64,000 bases of DNA from Aricia agestis (GCF_905147365.1 NC_056417.1:2626501-2690500), one strand, 5' to 3'; counted from the first letter of the stretch, positions 29,201 through 43,300 are shown. Made by a program: numbers and translations. Notes: generated by a model not told the origin, from the sequence alone.

Positions 29201-32200
29201 CAGTAGATCGCATTATGCTAGCGAATAGCAAAATTCCAAGATAGACAAAAAGTTAGGTATAGTCTGTCAAAAAAGTGAAGAAATTAAAAAGTGGCAACAT
29301 CGTAGTGTCATCCCTTTTTTCTTAGATTGAATTGAAAGGGATGACACTACGATGTTGCCACTTTTTAATTTCTTCACTTTTTGACAAACTATACTTAACT
29401 TAACTTTTTGGCTACCTTGTAATTTTGCTATTCGCTAGAAAATTAGGGAAGCCATATCGCTTAACAAAAACTCCTTAAATAATTAAATAGTAAACCTGCT
29501 TTAGTATGGTAGAGCGTCCGTGGCCTAATGGGTAGATCTTCGGTTCGCACTCCTAGAGGGTACAGATTCGAACCCGGGTGGAGGCGTGTACCTATGAGAC
29601 ATTTTCTGATCTCAAGTACATAATACGGACGCTCGTACGGTGAAGGAAAACATCGTGAGGAAACCCGCACAGTTGGTCCCAGACGTATTGACTAGTTCTT
29701 TCCTCTGGACTTGGCCGATTATGATGCGAGAATGCCGTATGCGCTTGGGCAACCATACTGACATTTAAAAATAGCTTTTTCCAGGCACTACAGTATTTGA
29801 GGAGTGGTTACTTCACTCTGTAAAATATTGTATAAATCATCCACAACGGATGTAAATAAAGGCCTAGTTTTTGTTAGTATGGTATTTACAAAATTACACA
29901 ATTGTTTACTCTGTCCTGAAAAGATGTTATTTTTTATTACCTACGCTGTGTTAGAACTTAAGAGGAGTCCACGCCGCCGTTTTTCCATACAAACGTTGTC
30001 CCCTGTTTCCTCCCTAGATAATGCCGGTAGAGTTATGATTTTTTTCCTGAATATCTATGGCCACTATTAGCATGTCCCTATGTTTTCTTTTTTTCATAAT
30101 TTTAATATTAAAAAAGATAAGAACGTCCAATAACCCAAAAAAATGGACAGATTTTCCTCTGTGTTCAAACACCCAGAAAACAAAACTGGCTAAAACATAC
30201 TAAAAAAATAAAACATAGGAACACAGCTCAAGCCTTGCTTTAATTCTTAATGAAAAAAGTACTTAAATCGGTTAAGTTTTGGAGAAGGAATCAGCGGACA
30301 ACGAATCGAAGATTTTCTGTTCTTTTATTAGAACTTTTGTCGTGTTGTCTCTATCGCGCTCTGCTGTGGGAGACTTGAGATTGGTGAGACAGCAATACAT
30401 TTTCAAAATCTCTCGTACCTGGTGTATCCTCTTAAGGGACGAATTGCAGTAGAGCGCATTATGCGGCATACCGCATACGACGTTGCATGTTTTAATTATT
30501 ACAGCAACGCTTTGAATAATCAAGCACTCTCAAATACTCGTAATCTAATAATTCACGTTCCGCACAAGCACACTTCGGCATTGTGCTCCAGTGAGTCGCA
30601 TTATGCTCTTCAATAATTGTAAAACAGGGTTTTAGTCAATAGAGGTGCAAGTAGAGGCAGAACATGACATAGAAATAGTGCCCCCACAGGAATAAATCAA
30701 GATAGAACGGCTAAGCGGGTGGGGTGCGTGTGTTTCAATCTTGCTTTGTCGTGCAAGATTCATTGGACGTTCATCCAGTCAGCGCGCAAGTCTCGACTTG
30801 ATTACACCGGAGGGGTTGTGCAAAAATACCTCATTGTGCAGTGTCTAATTGTAAAAACAGAAGTACGAAAGTGAATCGGTCAAAAGGAGGTATTTTTTGC
30901 CACGGGTAAGTTATTTGTTTTAACTAAAAGCAAAGCAAAAATTGACACGAGCGATTCCTTAGAAACGCACGCGCGTCGCCGTTCTATCTTGATATATTTC
31001 TGTGAGTGCCCCTATAAGTTGAGGATCACTGCCACTGGCGAGCTACGTTGCACACGTTCACTTATCGTCAGCGGTCAATAAATCATGGCCCATGGGATCA
31101 TATGAAGCATTAATGTAAAAACATGCTACGGTAATAATAATTTAAAATGAAAATTGTTTTATTCATTGTACAATTTATAAAAAAATAGATTTTAGTGTCT
31201 TGTTAGTGTTTTAAAGCAAAAAGACTAAAAGTCGTAGCCGTGCGCGCAAACGCGTAGTAACGCGCGTAACTTTTGTGGGTCAATATTTGGCATACCCCAT
31301 TTAAAACTTTTTAATTAATAGTATTTTGGGAGAACATTTAAAATCAACAATTACTTTTTCTTCCTTCAACGGATCATCTTAAAATGAAAATTATAACACA
31401 GTAAATATTTCAATCGTGTGTAGGTTATCAGCATCATCCCTAGGTTATCATCTGCCCGTATCTGACGTGTGCAAATCTTTCGTCATTAGCTTTCTATAAG
31501 TTCATTTCTTTTGGACACTTCACTTCAGAATTCAGTCCTAATTATTGTAGTTTACTACAATCAGGATTTAGGACCACGAAAAAGGGCAAACATGGAGATT
31601 TAGGACCTGTTTCACCACTTCTTGATAAAGTGCAGGATAAGCTATCGCCTATCCACAACTTATCTGACAGATTCTCCCTGTCAAGTTAAGTGGTGGATAT
31701 AGCCTATCCGACACTTATCAGGAAGTTGTGAAACAGGTCCTTAGTCTTAATAACATTATAGGGAATCTCGACAACACAAGAGTCTTATTTGGCAGCAGTA
31801 AACAGTTGACAGTAATAATTATAGTTTAATTCACGAAGCGAGTCAAAGACAATTGATATGGAGTTTTAAGGCAGGTCCCGTGATTTGGGCCACAGAACTA
31901 CTTATAAAATGTTAAAAACTTAATTCATTTTGTTCTTAGCTTTGCTGTCAAAAACTCAAAACATCCGTGTAAGCCCGGGCGCGCACTAGCGGCCAGGCCG
32001 CGGCGCGCGGCGGCTAGGTCGCGGCTGCTAGGTCACGGCGGCCATCGAAAATATGTTGTGGCCGCTGGCCGCCGTGCGGCCAGGTGCGCGTGGTCTATGG
32101 CGGTTTCATACTAAGGTGATTATCTCGATGGCCGTCGCGACTTGGCCGCTGCGGTTTGGCCGCTAGTGCGCGCCCGGGCTAATAATTAGCAACTAAAAGG

Positions 32201-35200
32201 GCCAGCGCACACATGTCAGTTGTCACGACAGTCCTAGACAGGCTTTTGCTACGCAATACAAATCAAATACCGCACGTTTAATATTACGACATAGGATATA
32301 GGCTTATGGCATCTACATTCTACAATCTACATGTCTGACAACAATGATGATCTATACGGCGACGGGCGAACCGATCATTCATATTTCATAGGCATGCGCC
32401 TTATCTAGCATCGGTCCAGTGCCGAATTTAAATATTTTTGTGAGGATTAGGACTAGGACACTGCCGCCCCCAGGCCGTGGCTTATAACGGCCTATTTATA
32501 AATCCGGGGCGAGTCGTATCGGTCATCTTCTCACAGAAAACCGGCGTGAAACAGCGCTTGCGCTGTGTTTCGCCGAGTGAGTGAGTTTACCGGAGGCCCA
32601 ATCCCCTACCCTAACCTCCCCTATTCCCTTCCCTTCCCATCCCTACCCTCCCCTTTTACCCTATTCGCTCTTAAAAGGCCGGCAACGCACCTGCAGCTCT
32701 TCTGATGCTGCGAGCGTCCATGCCCCCCCCCCCCCCCCCTTATTTCATTAAAAAAAACTGTGCCATTGGGTAAGAAGTTAAAGAAGAGAGATTGTTCTTG
32801 TCCGCCATGCACACATTTGAGTACAAAATCTGGTCCAAACCAAAACAAGAAAAACAAATCTGCCTGCTCATCCCGGTATGGGAGGCACTATTTTTAAGCG
32901 ACTTCAAAAAAGGAGGTGTTCGCAAATCTCCGGAACTACAGGTGCCATTCAAGTAATTATTTTTTGTTGTAATACTAGATTTTGTTGACAGGAAATGCTG
33001 CAAGTTTTATCAAAATCGGTTCAGTAGTTTTTGAGATAGGGAATTTTAATTCTTAATAACGCACAATTTTGAAGTCGGTTTTATCTTAATAAATTATACT
33101 CACTTATGTACGACAGTTCGGTGCAAACGAGCAACAACTCGAGCGCCGAGTCGCGAACCTCCCAGTGGAAGTCTGACATCTTGAGGTAGATCAGCGCGCC
33201 GAGGTCGTTCATAGGAGATCCCGGACTGGACTCCTGGAGCAGCGACAAGTTTGGCGGCAAAAACTTCTTGATAGTCACCGATATCACGTTTAAGGCGGTT
33301 ACGACGAACTGAAAAATACAACGGCTTTATTATTCTCACGGCAATTAAATCATTTTACTGCCTCAGACTGTTACGAGATACCGAAAAGAAATAATAATAT
33401 AACTTTTATAGTTTGTGCGTTTTATGATGATATGCGTGACACATTATAATTGACAATAGTAGGTAAGTTACCAAACAAAAATTAATCGATAGTTTAAAAA
33501 TATCGAATCACTTCTTAAAGGAATTGCAATCGAAATTATCGATTTCGTACTGACATTTCAGTGGTGCCGGTGATTTAAGATGGCCGCCCTTTTTTATCAA
33601 TTTGATTTCGATTCAACAGAGTCAATCTCATATATTATATAAGTTTCGTTACATGCATATGACATTTTTCAAATGTTTTCGTAACAATAATTTTATACTC
33701 CTATTTCACAGTTAATATTTATAATTTTTCAGCTCGGCGACTAGACGCGACGACAAGACGCTCGTTTGCAGTTTCCTCCTTTCAACCTTCAACTACTTGT
33801 ACGACTTATTATATCTATTCTGTGCCATCTTCGGGCGCAAGCTTTGATAAGGGGGGGGGGGGGGGCCTAACGAAAAAAAGCTGACAAGTGCGAGTTGGAA
33901 TCGCCCATGAAGGGTTCCGCAGCAGAAAATAGGCAACGTGTTTAAGAAATCAAAAATATTTTTTATACCTACATGTACCGCACCGAGTTTATTCGGTGAG
34001 GTACATATAATTGTCGAAATTGGACAAGTAAGATGGATAGTAATGGGGGGGTCCGGAACCCCAGGACACCCCCCTCACACCCATGGTGGTTTTATCGACT
34101 TAACCATAAAGTCCATATCCATTACAGATAATTATGAATAGTCCTAACAGTCCTAAGTAAAAATACTAATGTAAAAGATAATAAAAAGAAAACACGAGAT
34201 TGCGTTAGTATCAGACAACCTGCGCAATCTTTCATAGAAGCGACTCATTCTGCTTTTAATATTCCAGCCATCGTCGGCCTTAGCCATCGTGGTTATTTTT
34301 TTGTGAACCACCCAGAAATAGGAGCCCCGCGCAGCGGGGCTCTGTCGACTAATCATTTAAGCCAGTTGTTAAAATATAATAAACTTATGTAAAAAAATAA
34401 AAAATATAGAGGGTTCAATTAAACATTTAGTTTGCCAGGGTGTGCCTATAATTTGTTACGCAAGGGCGGTAGCCAGTTGGGCATTGCATTCCCGCAGCGT
34501 CGGAGCTGTATATTTACAATATAAGACATAGAACCGAGTTTGCCCACACCCAAAAAAGACTAATTTTGTCGTAAGTCCACTAATTTGGTTTTTTTTTCGA
34601 AAGGGTTTAAGCTACTGGTCTGGTTAAGACCATGGTAGTTTAATCGTGGCTATAACTAGTCTGTTGATATTTGTTTTGGAGATAAACAATGAGGGGGGCC
34701 TGGCCCCCTCCCCTAAAGTTACACGTGTGACATTCTAATCGGGCAATATTGGGGAGAGCTACGAATAAGCTATTTTTATCTGACGTGGGGACACGGGTGT
34801 CCTCTGCTCTTAAGGGGTCCGACCCCTTACTCACTCTCTGACGAGTGAGGCTGCTCGCGCGCGGTAGCAGAAACTAGCTGCGTACGAGTTATCGCGGTAG
34901 ATGAGCTCAAGTTATTAATGTTATTGCTTACAATAGGGCCATCCCTCTCCCCTTCCGAGTCCGGTTGGGGTGACATACGCGTGTATGTTCTAATGTCAAA
35001 GTAATTGGTAGAGCTCTCTATGACAATGTCGCGGTCGCGGTCATAATTTAGGTGTGTTCCTATGCTATCCGCATGCGAACTTGAACCCGGGATCGAGCTC
35101 GGCACCGGATTTCGGTCGGTCTGTCTGTTTGTCATTCGGGTCGTGTTGAGTCCTCGGGGAAGGCGCCGGCGTCGTCCCCGGATCCACTAATTTGGTTGTT

Positions 35201-38071
35201 TTATTAAACATAACCTCAAAAAAATTTTTTTTCGTGGTAACTACTGATTTCCTAACTTTAGGGAGGGGGGAATGGGTCCCCCTCTCCCCCCTCCTCTCTC
35301 GCTCCCTCCCTATAATGCGTAATTCAAATGCAACCCCGAAGTCGGTACCAGATAACTTAAGCTTGAGTTCTAGTGAGGAATATCTAAAATTTTTAGGACG
35401 TCGACGGGTACAACAAAAACCACAGCCGAACATAGAAGTCGGTTAAAAATATTGCTCTAAGTTTGCGCAAAATCATGTCAATTGATTAGGAAACACCTAA
35501 AGAAGACTGAAGAACAGGGAAGGGTGTTATGTTATTATTATGTCCAGAATAAGTATTAAAACCAGGGACCGGAACCGCTTTCCCTTTAAAGGGTTTTATC
35601 AGGGTTTTTGGAACGGCTGAATATTTTAAGTTAATTAAAAACCCTATGATTTGATGTCCCACTCGTTCCACTTACCATTTAAAATGGTAACCCATTCAAG
35701 GGGTTACCCTAGGGTTACCCACAAACAGTTCAAATTTTTACCAATTCACAAAAAAACCCTTATGAAGGGGTAACCCTTTACAAAGAGGTTACACATATAA
35801 AGCGCTTTCCTGCCTCACGTCTCAAGCGAGTTTCGTATTTATGTGTACTGCGGTAAACTCCTTTGTGCTGTACCCGAAGGCGCGGCGTCGGCGCGTGTGA
35901 GACAGCACATCAAACGTCGCCCCGCTTCTTCATTCGAAAGTATGCCTTATTGGTATAGAGGTACAATCTTTGTTTGAAATGCTCGCTGGACCGCCCGCCG
36001 CCGTCGCACTCGCACCCCCGTGCACTGCTCGCTGTGCACGTTGCGAACTTGCACTCGATTGTTTTGGTACATTTTGTTGCAACTTGCGTCATTATTTTAT
36101 TAATTCCGCGCGGGCGCAATCCGAAAGATATTTTCATTTGGGAACTATATTTTCTATCACCAAAATTTATATTTGTCATCAAGTTGTATCACCTAATAAA
36201 TAGATCTATCGCCACGAAATATTTTCGTTCTCAGATAAACAAAAATTGTTCCCAGGTATGAATTACTTACAAATTAATGTTAATATATGTGTAAAATAAG
36301 AGATCGATAACCAATAAAATTATATTGCATTACATAAATATAAACTTCGTTCTTATAATAACAGTTTTGTTACTTAAATAATAGCTCTGTGCTCAGAATG
36401 GTAGATCTGTCACCAAATAAATCGATTATCGATCCCTGACTGCGACTCCTTTTTATTTGATATTTTGTCACCAATACAGTAGTAACATTTTATTTCGTTC
36501 AGATATTAAATTAATAGTATTCGTTACCAATTTAATACATCAATTTATAATTTTAATGAAAAAATGATTAAAGGGGCGGAGACAAATTGGCGCGCTTTAA
36601 AAATTGACCAATCCGGCCTCAACGATGGGTAGTAGGTAACTAGGTTCGATTTTTTTTTTTTATTATTTTGACTTTAATTAAGTGTTTTATCTACTATTCT
36701 GCTAGCCATAAGCCAGCTATTTTAAACCAGCGCTGATTGTTCAGTGGTAATTATTTTAAACAATAAATATTGATTATTTTGACTTTAATTGTTTTATTTA
36801 CTACTCTGCTAAAAATTTTATTTAAATATAATTTATACTACCAGTGGAAATTTAGAACCTTAGGAGTCTATTTAAGTAGCAGAATCTTTTGGTTAAAACG
36901 ATGATGACAACCCTAATTTTTTATTTGAACTTAATGCAATTTTCTAGTAACATAATATGATTTATTGGTGATCTCTTTAAATTGGTTTGCTTAAATACTT
37001 ATTAGGACACACCTATTATAATACATACAAAAACATTTATTTGGTACTAGACCTTATATCTCAGGATTTTAGGTGATTTATTGTGGAACTGATTTTGCAT
37101 TGTTTGGTGACTACATTTTGGTGACAGATCTACTATTTTGAGGACAAACCCTATTATTTAAGAAACACAAAACTAATTAAATTGGTGATAGCTTAAATAT
37201 ACCCTTTTCATTTGTCGTGGTTTTTTCATTCAACTTTTTTTGACACTTGTTAGTTGTTTGTTTACTTTTTGTTGCATCATTCTTTGATTAATTCCGCGCG
37301 GGTGCAATCCAAAAGATATTTTCTATTTCTCGTGGTTTTTCATTCAGATTTTAATTTTAATTTTACTAAGTATGCCTTCACTAAAAAAACATGCAGTAAG
37401 TACATAGATATTTTGATTACGAAGAGACTAATAATCACAGCCAGTGCCGGCTATGTAAAAAGAAAATTAAGGTAGGTAAGTACATTATATTTTCACTACT
37501 GATAAATATACTTACGCGACTTATGAAAACGTCCGATAATTTGTTTCTAGCTTTGTATTTTAAAAATGTCACCTATACACAGTTACATTGTCGTTTTTTC
37601 AATATATTATCAGGTATATATACATACTAGCTGTCCCGGCAAACGTTGTTTTGCCAACATAGGAACTTAAAATAATTCGCCCATATTTATTGAAGTGACT
37701 AAATAATTAGTATGTCACCATGGCAACGCCCATCGCTATCCCGTCCCACAAACAATTGCCAACAAGTGCCAACAAAATATTTTTTTTCATTATTTATCGA
37801 TTGTACGGCTTATTGCTGCCAATATTAAGTTTGCTATTCAATATTCAAGTATATTATTGCATTAGATATAAGTTTTTGAGAATACAAAATAAAATTATTA
37901 CTTATTATAAACCAACAATGTATTTTCGTAGGAATGGTTAAAATAAGATAATTATGCGGCGCGTTGGTAATTTTCGAACTATCCTACTAAATACACGATG
38001 CATTTAATTTCCCACTCAGATTTAGGCATAAAAACCATAATCCATACTAATATTATAAATGCGAAAGTATC

Positions 38072-38118
<47 letters not shown>

Positions 38119-40225
38119 TGCTTTCACGCCAAAACTACTGAACCGATTGCAATGAAATTTTGTATACAGTTATTCTAGAGTCTGAGAAAGGACATAGGCT
38201 ACATTTTGATGTGGGAAAATATCTTATTTCCATGAAAATTTCGATGAAAATGAATTCGCATTGCGCGTGGCCAGCGCTCATCCCGGGGGTCCTGGGTTCG
38301 AGTCCCGCAGGCGGAACAAAAAGTTTTCAATGTTCCTGGGTCTTGGATGTGTATTAAAATAAAATTTCAAAAATCTTAAACATATTTTATGTATAATATT
38401 ATAAAAAATCCAGAAATATATCGATGGAATGAACATTTTAGTTCTAATACGATTCAACAGATGGCGTTTTATTTTTTACTTTATTGTAACATAGAACTAA
38501 TCATACTTATTAGTTAGTATGTTTTTGTTTATAGTTTTTAATACGTTAGAATATTATGTTTAATAATATTATCACTTGGTATAATAATAATCAATCTATC
38601 TTATCTTATGTAGAACTCCTACTGCATTTCTAATCCATACTATCCATACTAATATTATAAATGCGAAAGTATCTCTGTCTGTCTGTCTGTCTGTCTTGCT
38701 TTCACGCCAAAACTACTGAACCGATTGCAATGAAATTTTGTATACAGTTATTCTAGAGTCTGAGAAAGGACATAGGCTACATTTTGATGTGGGAAAATAT
38801 CTTATTTCCATGAAAATTTCGATGAAAATGAATTCGCATTGCGCGTGGCCAGCGCTCATCCCGGGGGTCCTGGGTTCGAGTCCCGCAGGCGGAACAAAAA
38901 GTTTTCAATGTTCCTGGGTCTTGGATGTGTATTGAAATAAAATTTCAAAAATCTTAAACATATTTTATGTATAATATTACTAGCTGTTGCCCGCGACTTC
39001 GTCCGCGTGGACTTTAGTTTATAGCGCGCGGTGTCAACAAAATTTGTGTCAAATTTAAAAAACTTTTTAAAACCCTGGTAAGTGCTTCCGGTGTAGCGCG
39101 GCCCTTAATTAATCAAAATACCCAAAAACAGCTATGCAGTGTGCACATAATCTATACTAATATTATAAATGCGAAAGTATCTCTGTCTGTCTGTCAGTCT
39201 CGCTTTCACGCCAAACGCCAAAAGTATCTCTGTCTGTCTGTCTGTCAGTCTCACTTTCACGCCAAACGCCAAAACTTCCGAACCGATTGTAATGAAATTT
39301 TGTATACAGATAGTCTAAAGCCTGAGAAAGGACATAGGCTACTTTTTTACTGGAAAAAAGGGTTGTAAGGGGTGAAAATGCGTAAATTTGTTCAAATTAA
39401 GTTAGTTCCAACAATTCATAATAGATGGCGCCGTGCGTCTTCTACATCGCGCTGACGCTTGCTCAAAAGTCTTTCTATAAGACGTGGTATCATCTTTTTA
39501 AGTTTCGATTTTTTTCGATTGTTATATCTATTCTACGGTATTAAATAACTCAGTACTTTATCTGTGCAGTGACGTAACCTTAAATCAATAGTTTATGGGT
39601 AACGTTGTGTAATTGGAGGGCTAAATAAGCTTTAAAATTTGGCATAAAATATAAAGTTTAATATAAAAAAATGAAATACTTATTGTGTGCACACTGCACA
39701 GCTGTATTGATTTAAGGGGTACCAGGGTTTTTTTATAAAAGCTTTTGACACCAATTTTGTTGACATCGCGCGCTATAAACTGAAGTCCACGCGGACGAAG
39801 TCGCGGGCAACAGCTAGTATTGAATAAAAACAAAATCTTTGTTTACTTACCTTGGTGATAAGATGGCAGTTTCTTATTTTTATTACTTTTATTTATTCTT
39901 TCACTAGTCAATGTCAACGAATGAACGATTATGAATGATTGAACGAATGATTTCTGAAATCTAGTTAAAATATGGTAACAATGTTACGACACGGCGACGT
40001 AAATTAGAAACAGAATGTTACTGTGTCGACTCGTCTCCAATTTTAGTTGCAGCAACTTCTCTAATATGAAACGGCGACGCGATAAAGTATCGAGAACAAT
40101 TATGTGTTAGCACATTGTGACACAAAATTCTTGTGTCACTTCAATAAAAATTTAGTCACTTTAATAAAATAATATGGGCGAAATACTTTATATTATGGCA
40201 AAGCAACGTTTGCCGGGACAGCTAG

Positions 40226-40301
<76 letters not shown>

Positions 40302-43300
40302 ACATAAAAACTTTGAAATTAATATATATATAGGTATATATATATAACCATAAACATAATTTCAAAGTTTTTATGTTTATGGTTGTGCGAGTTGTCGACA
40401 AGTAAAAATTCAAATTTTATCCTTTTTTTTATTTATTTATAACTAATTTAATTAATTTATTTTTATGGGTTAAAGATATTCGAAGAGATTTGTGATACAT
40501 TACCCGATGTATCCATTTTAATATCAAGAGAATTCTGGGAAGAATTATCTAGAATACTGGAATATTTAGAGCCAGTAAACCTAGCAACTCTTCAACTACA
40601 GCAACTCGGCCGAATGCTGCTGTCCTACAGCCTACTCTAACAACGTCATGTCACGTTTGTTAGAATAGGACGCGGCATTCCGATTCGTTCGTTTGAGTCT
40701 CAATTCTCAAAACAGTTTAGGCAATAGGCCCTTCGCTGCGCTAAGCGCGAGCCCGCGACGGTGGCCGCACGGCGTGCTTGTTTCATGTTTTTGACGGGTG
40801 GCCGTGCGACGGATTCGGGACGACCCGCTTCACGTAGCGTTGCTTTATTAAAATTTTAAAAACCTTAAACAAGCACGCGGCGCGGCCTCGCATCGTGGGC
40901 ACAAGCTTAGGCCGGTATAAATAGTCAGTACTCAAGATGCATCTCGGTCTCAAGACGCGGTTCAGGCTCTGTGATTGGTTGGCTGTCAAAATTTGGACCA
41001 ATCACAGAGCCGAACCGCGTCTTGAGATCGAGATGCATCTCGAGTACTGACTATTTATACCGGCCCTAGTGTTAGTGAGTTCGCTTAGTATTAAACGGTT
41101 ATTTCAATATAACAAACAGACACTCCAATTTTATATAGTGTACTGAGTACTTTCCTATAAGTTTCAGCGGCTCAAATTCCCACTGCTGCCATTAGCACAG
41201 CTGCCAATCTAGGTGAATCGGCACTTAAAACAGGTAAGTATTTTTTCATTGTTTATTTAATATTATAATTATTATATTTAATATTATAAAGCGGCTATAC
41301 GATTCGTATCTAAGCAGCTTTAAGGCCCGTATAATTAATAGTCAGTACTTAGGATGCGATCCGGTCTCAAGACGCGGTCAAAGAATATATATGTCGCAGT
41401 CATCTGGTTTAATCTGCGATTCGATTGAATGACTAGCGTATTCATAGAATTCAATTCAATTCAATTAGAATTCAATTGAATGACTGAAGGACAACTAGTC
41501 AAGACGTTGACTGAAACGTTTAACGTCTTGACTAAACGTCATTATAGTGAAGACGTTGAATGGTAGGTGTATAGGCGATATAGCCGACTTTGTAATGCTT
41601 GTTTAGGGTGACCAAGAGTTTGCAACCTTATTTTGAATAACAATAATTAGTGATATTAAATAACGATTGAGGACACGGCTATAATATATTATGATTCTAT
41701 AGATACCTACCTATTGTATTTTAAGTTTTAAGATGTGCAAATTGCAATACTGCCTATTTGTATGATCTCCAGTTTACATTTAATATGCCTTGTTCAACAT
41801 TATGTAAATAAATTATTTATACGAAACTTACAAATAAATACTTATACTTTATTTTCAGGAGTACGATGAGAATCAATATCATAAAAATAAAAAGTCATTC
41901 GGAACAAATACGGATCCTGTCTGCGAGACTGCAAATGATTTGGATGTAACAACTATTGCAAATTGTTACCTTTTGGGTCACATGATTGGGAGATTATTGA
42001 CTACGATGCCGAAAGAGAGGCGTGAAGAGAGCTATCAACAACTTTATGATTTCTTTCTGAGGAGTAAAAATATAGTGTAATTGAAATTATTATTTTTAAT
42101 CAGGAACATACATAAAAACCTGGTCCTAGTAAGTTAAGAAACATAGTGATTGTTCCGGTATAAGGTTCTGTAATCAACAAACTTGGTTGACTACTGGATT
42201 TGGTTCTTGCAATTCAGCCAAGTGATGTAAAAATCCCCAATAGTCAAATTATGTTGCTGTAGTTGAAGAGTTGCTAGGTTTACTGGCTCTAAATATTCCA
42301 GTATTCTAGATAATTCTTCCCAGAATTCTCTTGATATTATAACTACAGCAACATAATTTGACTATTGGGGATTTTTACATCACTTGGCTGAATTGCAAGA
42401 ACCAAATCCAATTAATAGATCATAATCTGGCCAGAAGTCTTTTTCAAGCAATGGAAACGAGAGAAACAAAATTGCTCAATAATGATGTAGTTTTAGAATG
42501 CCTTTATATGGATAGACGCTTAAATGTAATTTTAAATGAGCAGCAAATTGAGAAAGCTAAAAATCTTTTAAAGGAGACATACGAAAAAATTAAAAAAATC
42601 AATAACAACAATGAAAATAATGAGGTTATTGTGCAACATGACGAACCAAGGCCAAGCACAAGCACTGGCTTGGCTGCTTTAGAAGTCATGTTGGCAACAG
42701 CCGAGAGGGAAAAGGGAATATTCAAAGAAATAAGCTCTTTTGATGGCTGCCTAAATGAATTAATCGGTAGTCCTAGGCTACCGTTAACCGAAAACATACT
42801 TAAATCATGGAGTAATGCTGCTGTTAGTTCTAGCGATCTAGCTATGGTGGCCAATACTGTTTTAGCAGCACCAGCTACCCAAGTGTCCGCAGAAAGGTTA
42901 TTTTCTTCTTTAAAATTTATTTTGAACCCTCTACGGAGCAACTTAAATGCCTATTTTCTACGTGATGTAATATTAATAAGAGAAAATAAGCAAATGTTAG
43001 ACTATTAAAAAAAAACAAAGTGAACATTTGATAGTCCTAAAATATGGATTGTTCTATTTGTAGGACAATGTTACTCTTAAATTATATGACTATTAATCTA
43101 TCAATATACAAAAAATCCGCTTGTTAGGGTTCCGTGTTAGGGTTCAGTAGTCAACCAAGTTTGTTGATTACAGAACCTTATACCGGAAAAATCACTATGT
43201 TTCTTAACTTACTAGGACCAGGTTTTTATGTATGTTCCTGATTAAAAATAATAATTTCAATTACACTATATTTTTACTCCTCAGAAAGAAATCATAAAGT

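Larger units (their letters stand above)
37624..40224. mobile_element. Helitron-like repeat cluster nested in the hAT
   Basis: Bounded by inverted copies of one terminus: ACTAGCTGTCCCGGCAAACG at 37627 and CGTTTGCCGGGACAGCTAGT ending at 40226. Inside are two tandem copies of the ATACTAATATTATAAATGCG family (38041, 38642), a third head at 39150, an inverted tail ACTAGCTGTTGCCCGCGACT at 38980 and a forward tail GCGGGCAACAGCTAGT near 39817. No Rep/helicase coding, so non-autonomous. Confidence 0.65.
40604..42196. repeat. Left arm of a 1.6-kb inverted repeat
   Basis: Begins ACTCGGCCGAATGCTGCTG and ends GGTTGACTACTG. The reverse complement occupies 43145-44708 almost entirely, with small differences such as a TATA-rich insertion near 44235-44268. 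It carries a nested hairpin (40911-41066) and a terminal-exon-like ORF (41859-42080). Confidence 0.9.

Noticed and set aside
29512..29580. tRNA gene
   Set aside because: A and B boxes are present, but the arms do not fold into a full cloverleaf, and a typical SINE body follows. Called a SINE instead.
38277..38312. tRNA gene (and its twin at 38855)
   Set aside because: Only the T-arm-like GGTTCGAGTCC is convincing, and it is embedded in a repeated Helitron-like unit.
40222..40413. 63-codon ORF with Tyr-Ile repeats
   Set aside because: Pure translation of the (TA)n microsatellite.
42504..42941. 145-codon minus-strand ORF
   Set aside because: Antisense shadow of the hAT dimerisation-domain frame.
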